A stretch of 36,970 nt of DNA. Origin: Verrucomicrobiota bacterium (GTDB taxonomy: Bacteria; Chlamydiota; Chlamydiia; Chlamydiales; JAEYWL01). The notes below the pieces were generated by a model, which was not told where the DNA came from, made no database searches, and was given only the letters and a program-made list of their open reading frames with translations. The translations under genes and the position numbers were made by a program. Shown piece by piece: positions 33,997 to 36,970 of the stretch (positions within the stretch are counted from its first letter, which is position 1; every line of letters begins with the position of its first letter). The stretch is from assembly GCA_023428915.1 (NCBI GenBank), contig JAEYWL010000120.1, positions 1 through 36,970 of the forward strand, in the 5' to 3' direction.

Positions 33997-35127
33997 ATGA
34001 GATTACAAGAGTTTAATGTAGGTGTAGGGGCATTTTTAATTATTTACCACATTTTTGTACTCGTTTCACTCCCTATTTACCTATATTTCTACACGCCGTC
34101 GCTGTCGATGATCGCAGCCGCAATCATTCTCCTTTATTTATCAGGCATGAGTATAACCGGCGGCTATCATCGTCTTTATTCTCATAAAGCTTTTAAAGCC
34201 CATCCTATAGTAGAATTTCTCGTGCTCTTTTTTGGCTCTATGGCTGGACAAGGAAGCGCTTTGCGCTGGTCTTTTGAACACCGCTTGCATCATGCTCATG
34301 TAGACACAGATGAAGATCCATACAGCATTAAAAAAGGTTTTTGGTATGCGCACTTTCTGTGGTTGCTGCAAAAGCCAAAGCCCTTAGATAAAAAAATAGT
34401 TGCCGACCTATACAGAAACAAGTTTGTCATGTTCCAGGACAAACACTCTGTCCTGCTAATGATAGTTACAAACGCTATTGCAGTACTCTTTGTGGGCTGG
34501 CTGCTTAACGATTATATGGGCGCCTTTTTCATAGCACTTTGGGCCCGCTTTTTACTCTTACACCATTTTACCTGGTTCATTAACTCTTTGGCACACACTT
34601 GGGGCGACAAGCCTTTCTGCCAAGAACAAACTGCCGTAGACAACTTTATTTTAGCGATGTTAACTTTTGGCGAAGGGTATCACAATTACCACCACACCTT
34701 TGCCAATGATTACCGCAATGGAATTCGCTGGTATCATTTTGACCCTACCAAGTGGGCAATTTGGCTATTCAGCAAATTAGGTTTAGCTTATGACCTGAAG
34801 GTAATGGATCCTTCCACAATTAAAAAAAGAATGGTCACTGAACGCAAAAGCCTCTTATTAGATAAGCTGAAAACCGTGTGCTCCCATAAAAAAGATGAAA
34901 TTGAAGTTAAGATCAACGAGATGTCGGAACGCATGATCCAAAACATCTCACAATTTAACCAACTTAAAGCTAAATACTGGGAATTTAAGAAAAATTGTGC
35001 AGAAAAACCGCAGATTATGCAGCTCAAGCAAGAAATCCGACGGCTTAAAAAAGATCTGCGCAGCGATTGGAGAAAATGGAAACAGCTCTCAAATATTATT
35101 TTGAGAGGTAAAATCCCGCAAAGCTAA
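33997..35127 (+). CDS. Acyl-CoA delta-9-type fatty acid desaturase
   Basis: A 376-residue membrane di-iron desaturase with the three histidine boxes of the stearoyl-CoA desaturase family: HRLYSH (58-63), HRLHH (95-99) and HNYHH (229-233). Four hydrophobic segments flank them. It introduces a double bond into acyl chains using O2 and an electron donor; no cytochrome b5 or ferredoxin partner is adjacent. Residues about 285-376 form a charged, coiled-coil-like tail rich in Lys/Glu that is not part of the catalytic core. This would give the bacterium aerobic control over membrane unsaturation. C. trachomatis, as I recall, lacks such an enzyme, so it marks an environmental lineage or an acquired gene. 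Confidence 0.9.
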   Translation: MRLQEFNVGVGAFLIIYHIFVLVSLPIYLYFYTPSLSMIAAAIILLYLSGMSITGGYHRLYSHKAFKAHPIVEFLVLFFGSMAGQGSALRWSFEHRLHHAHVDTDEDPYSIKKGFWYAHFLWLLQKPKPLDKKIVADLYRNKFVMFQDKHSVLLMIVTNAIAVLFVGWLLNDYMGAFFIALWARFLLLHHFTWFINSLAHTWGDKPFCQEQTAVDNFILAMLTFGEGYHNYHHTFANDYRNGIRWYHFDPTKWAIWLFSKLGLAYDLKVMDPSTIKKRMVTERKSLLLDKLKTVCSHKKDEIEVKINEMSERMIQNISQFNQLKAKYWEFKKNCAEKPQIMQLKQEIRRLKKDLRSDWRKWKQLSNIILRGKIPQS

Positions 35128-35134
35128 ATTTCGC

Positions 35135-35164
35135 TTGATATCATATACACCACTTGGCTAATAT
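35135..35164 (+). promoter_or_regulatory. Promoter for tRNA-Cys (and rsmI)
   Basis: TTGATA (35135-35140), 18-base spacer, TAATAT (35159-35164), placing the start about 12 bases ahead of the tRNA. Confidence 0.6.
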
Positions 35165-35182
35165 TGCCCTTTCTTACTTCAA

Positions 35183-35254
35183 GGTGGCATAGCCAAGTGG
35201 TAAGGCAGAAGCCTGCAAAGCTTCCATTCCCCAGTTCAAATCTGGGTGCCACCT
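35183..35254 (+). tRNA. tRNA-Cys (anticodon GCA)
   Basis: A 72-base cloverleaf. The acceptor arms GGTGGCA (35183-35189) and TGCCACC (35247-35253) pair fully, with U73 discriminator as expected for Cys. The anticodon stem GAAGC/GCTTC encloses loop CTGCAAA, anticodon GCA. The T arm is CCCAG-TTCAAAT-CTGGG. CCA is not encoded; a T run follows. rsmI starts 19 bases later and is probably cotranscribed. Confidence 0.97.
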
Positions 35255-35272
35255 TTTTCTTCAGGTTTCTTC

Positions 35273-36088
35273 ATGTTATATCTAGTAGCTACTCCAATTG
35301 GCAACTTAGGCGATATTACCTTACGGGCTATAGAAACCTTAAAAAATTGCGACTACATTCTTTGCGAGGATACACGGCATAGCGCCATTCTCCTCAACCA
35401 CCTTGGCATACAAAACACATTGCGCAGCTACCATAAATTTTCAGAAGCTAAGATGGCGGAAGCTATCCTGCAAGATCTACAGGCAGGAAAGGAAATAGCT
35501 CTCATTTCTGATGCCGGTTCGCCTGCCATTGCCGATCCTGGAGAAAGATTGGTGGCCGCTTGCAGAGAGCTTGGGCTGCCTGTTATTTCTATTCCAGGAC
35601 CTAGTGCTGTTATTGCAGCCATTAGCGCCTCCGGTTTCTCCACCTCTCCTTTTCAATTTGTCGGATTCCTGCCTAAAAAACAGGGAGAACTCCAGGAGCG
35701 CCTCATAGAAATTCTGGAATACCCAGGCACCACCGTTGCCTACGAGTCGCCTAATCGCATAGAGCAAACACTCGCTTTTATTCAAACGGCAGCACCTATG
35801 AGAAAATTAGCGATTTTTAGAGAACTCACCAAAAAATTTGAAGAACATCTTTTTGGCGCAGCACAATGTCTGCTCGCTCGCTGTAAAGAAGAGCCCTTGC
35901 GCGGCGAACTTACTTTGTTAATAGAAGGTCATGCCCCTAATGCAAATGAATGGGAAGATTTGCCTCTGGAGAAACATTTAGATATTCTGCAAAAAGTATA
36001 TAACCTGGGCCCAAAGCAGGCACTTAAAATGGCAGCTGCCATGCGCAAGCAAAACCGCAAAGAAATTTATAAAAAAATTCATAAATAG
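35273..36088 (+). CDS. rsmI: 16S rRNA (cytidine-1402-2'-O)-methyltransferase RsmI
   Basis: A 271-residue SAM-dependent tetrapyrrole-methylase-fold enzyme that 2'-O-methylates C1402 of 16S rRNA. The ATG at 35273 gives the canonical start MLYLVATPIGNLGDITLRA; the open frame back to 35246 runs into the tRNA end and is rejected. Motifs: CEDTRHSAILLNHLGI near 37, LISDAGSPAIADPGERLV near 84, PGPSAVIAA near 113, and VAYESPNRIE near 153. AGG lies eight bases before the ATG. Confidence 0.95.
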   Translation: MLYLVATPIGNLGDITLRAIETLKNCDYILCEDTRHSAILLNHLGIQNTLRSYHKFSEAKMAEAILQDLQAGKEIALISDAGSPAIADPGERLVAACRELGLPVISIPGPSAVIAAISASGFSTSPFQFVGFLPKKQGELQERLIEILEYPGTTVAYESPNRIEQTLAFIQTAAPMRKLAIFRELTKKFEEHLFGAAQCLLARCKEEPLRGELTLLIEGHAPNANEWEDLPLEKHLDILQKVYNLGPKQALKMAAAMRKQNRKEIYKKIHK

Positions 36089-36254
36089 TACTTTCAAATT
36101 TGCAACAAATGAATTTAGTTGCATCTATGAAAACAAAGTGATATAAGTTATTGTTCTCATATAACCTTTGACATTTAATTTAAATATGTCGGGATAATAA
36201 TTTTAGGCCTGATAATACCATATAACCAGGCTCTGATTGCTCCTTTTAAGGGGT

Positions 36255-36283
36255 TTGAGAGCTGGATTTAGTTTATATAATAA
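36255..36283 (+). promoter_or_regulatory. Sigma70-type promoter for terminal unknown genes
   Basis: TTGAGA (36255-36260), 17-base spacer, TAATAA (36278-36283), with an overlapping TATAAT at 36276-36281. The ATG is at 36324, preceded by AGGGGA. Confidence 0.6.
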
Positions 36284-36323
36284 TACTCCCTACCCATTAG
36301 GGAATTCTTTTAGGGGATAAAAT

Positions 36324-36758
36324 ATGGGTGTAATTGATAGCAGTAATAGCATTTATGTTTGCAATACCTACACTTCTTATAAAGAACTTACGATAACGCC
36401 AGAAGCTGATTTGGGGCTTCGTTTCCGCTGTGCCGTCATCGCACTTAGCAGCGGTATCGAACTTGTGTATAACATTGCCTGGATCGTTTTTTGCCAGATT
36501 AAAATGCAAAACGCCTTTGCAGACAAAGACACGGCATTAGCGGAATATTGGCGTAGAGCTAATAGCGACTTTCGCGAACGGGCTTCCGGCAACTTGAAAT
36601 ATCTGATCATTTGCGGCACGATTGTTCATAACCCGGAGAAGGGCTTGGAAATGTCGATTAGAAAGAATGTCTTTGAGATTAATTATGATGATGCCGTGCT
36701 GCTTAGAAATATTACGCACCTAATCAAAAAGATGTTTGGAGTTGTTGTTAAAGCATGA
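36324..36758 (+). CDS. Hypothetical protein, 144 aa
   Basis: I do not recognise this protein. It has a moderately hydrophobic central stretch (about 33-60, VIALSSGIELVYNIAWIVFC) that could be one membrane segment or a buried helix. A charged helical part with many Arg (YWRRANSDFRERASGNLKYL) follows, and it ends in a basic, hydrophobic tail. The start is supported by AGGGGA and an upstream promoter. The stop overlaps the next short gene by four bases (ATGA), so the two are probably one unit. A lineage-specific chlamydial protein is the simplest view; there are no motifs for a function. Confidence 0.6.
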   Translation: MGVIDSSNSIYVCNTYTSYKELTITPEADLGLRFRCAVIALSSGIELVYNIAWIVFCQIKMQNAFADKDTALAEYWRRANSDFRERASGNLKYLIICGTIVHNPEKGLEMSIRKNVFEINYDDAVLLRNITHLIKKMFGVVVKA

Positions 36759-36901
36759 AAAAGAATCTGAAGCCGATTTTGCACCCTTATATTTTCGTTC
36801 TCAAGGAGGGCGCCCAAATAAAAGAAAACTTTTTAGATTATACCCTTATGATCTTGCAAGTCGGCAAGCCTGAAATCATAAAGTCGCCAAAAAGCAAATA
36901 A
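36755..36901 (+). CDS. Hypothetical small protein, 48 aa
   Basis: A short basic open reading frame (MKKNLKPILHPYIFVLKEGA...) overlaps the preceding stop as ATGA. It has ten Lys in 48 residues and no recognisable motif. An internal GGAG is present but irrelevant to its start. Support comes only from the overlap and intact frame; it could also be a non-coding read-through of a decayed 3' end of a longer gene. Confidence 0.4.
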   Translation: MKKNLKPILHPYIFVLKEGAQIKENFLDYTLMILQVGKPEIIKSPKSK

Positions 36902-36934
36902 TCAAAATAAACGCTTAAAGCGATGGACTGCTCC

Positions 36935-36970
36935 CTTTAAACCCAAGTTGCGCCCCTAAATCACGCTTGA
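36935..36970. repeat. Edge of a palindromic repeat related to 2-169 (truncated by window end)
   Basis: The last 36 bases read CTTTAAACCCA, then TTGCGCCCCTAAATCACGCTT, aligning with small gaps to the outer arm of the first element (CTTTAGACCCA, ATTGCGCCCTAAT, CGCTTTTA on the complement of its right arm). It also resembles the arm of the 16883-16973 palindrome. The second arm, if present, is outside the window. Confidence 0.45.

Noticed and set aside
35246..35272. Upstream start for RsmI inside the tRNA
   Set aside because: It would begin within the tRNA-Cys T/acceptor region; the family start MLYLVATPIGNLGD matches the ATG at 35273.

Overview
The window reads as chromosomal DNA of a member of the phylum Chlamydiota, most likely an environmental (Parachlamydiales-type, amoeba-associated) lineage rather than Chlamydia itself. 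The gene-order evidence comes from my memory of Chlamydia trachomatis, not from a search. The division/peptidoglycan block mraY-murD-LysM(nlpD)-ftsW-murG-murC-...-ftsQ, the uhpC-dnaE pair and the pcnB-...-lpxB neighbourhood all match C. trachomatis order. Departures from Chlamydia include a stand-alone MurC without a fused D-Ala-D-Ala ligase, an LpxB separated from its LAB_N membrane part, a single-length UvrA, and extra genes (NYN protein, fatty-acid desaturase, EEP-family phosphoesterase, FKBP protein).

Layout. 1-3402: a large imperfect inverted repeat, then glmS and glmM on the minus strand (UDP-GlcNAc supply). 3403-3759: intergenic, with a good sigma70-type promoter. 3760-9085: plus-strand envelope operon pcnB, alpha/beta hydrolase, GT2 glycosyltransferase, double-LAB_N membrane protein, lpxB and a DUF374 acyltransferase. 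9086-11529: an AT-rich two-gene cassette (small Cys/His-rich exported protein plus a 612-aa FKBP-type exported protein) bracketed by direct copies of a short dispersed repeat. 11530-16752: dnaE and uhpC (minus). 16753-17258: intergenic with a palindromic element. 17259-19292: FHA-domain membrane protein (plus). 19317-25309: five minus-strand genes, NYN-ftsQ-M20 peptidase-cutA-uvrA, each overlapping the next by four bases. 25310-25508: leader of that operon, with two perfect hairpins. 25509-32647: murC, murG, ftsW, LysM protein, murD and mraY (minus). 32780-33769: EEP-family phosphoesterase (minus). 33997-36088: desaturase, tRNA-Cys and rsmI (plus). 36324-36901: two overlapping unknown genes, then the edge of another repeat.

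How the genes work together. GlmS/GlmM make glucosamine phosphates that feed both lipid A (LpxB) and the lipid II pathway (MurC, MurD, MraY, MurG), with FtsW, FtsQ and the LysM protein acting in septal wall synthesis. UhpC imports host glucose-6-phosphate. The GT2, LAB_N and DUF374 genes beside lpxB suggest lipid A or outer-membrane lipid modification. The most unusual local feature is the leader of the NYN-ftsQ-...-uvrA operon. A promoter sits so that the transcript should start just before two perfect tandem hairpins, the second followed by a T-rich tract that abuts the Shine-Dalgarno of a PIN-like (NYN) nuclease gene. The other notable non-coding signals are three copies of an AATTAAACGCA-type repeat and palindromic MITE-like elements at 2-169 and 16883-16973, with a truncated relative at the right edge.
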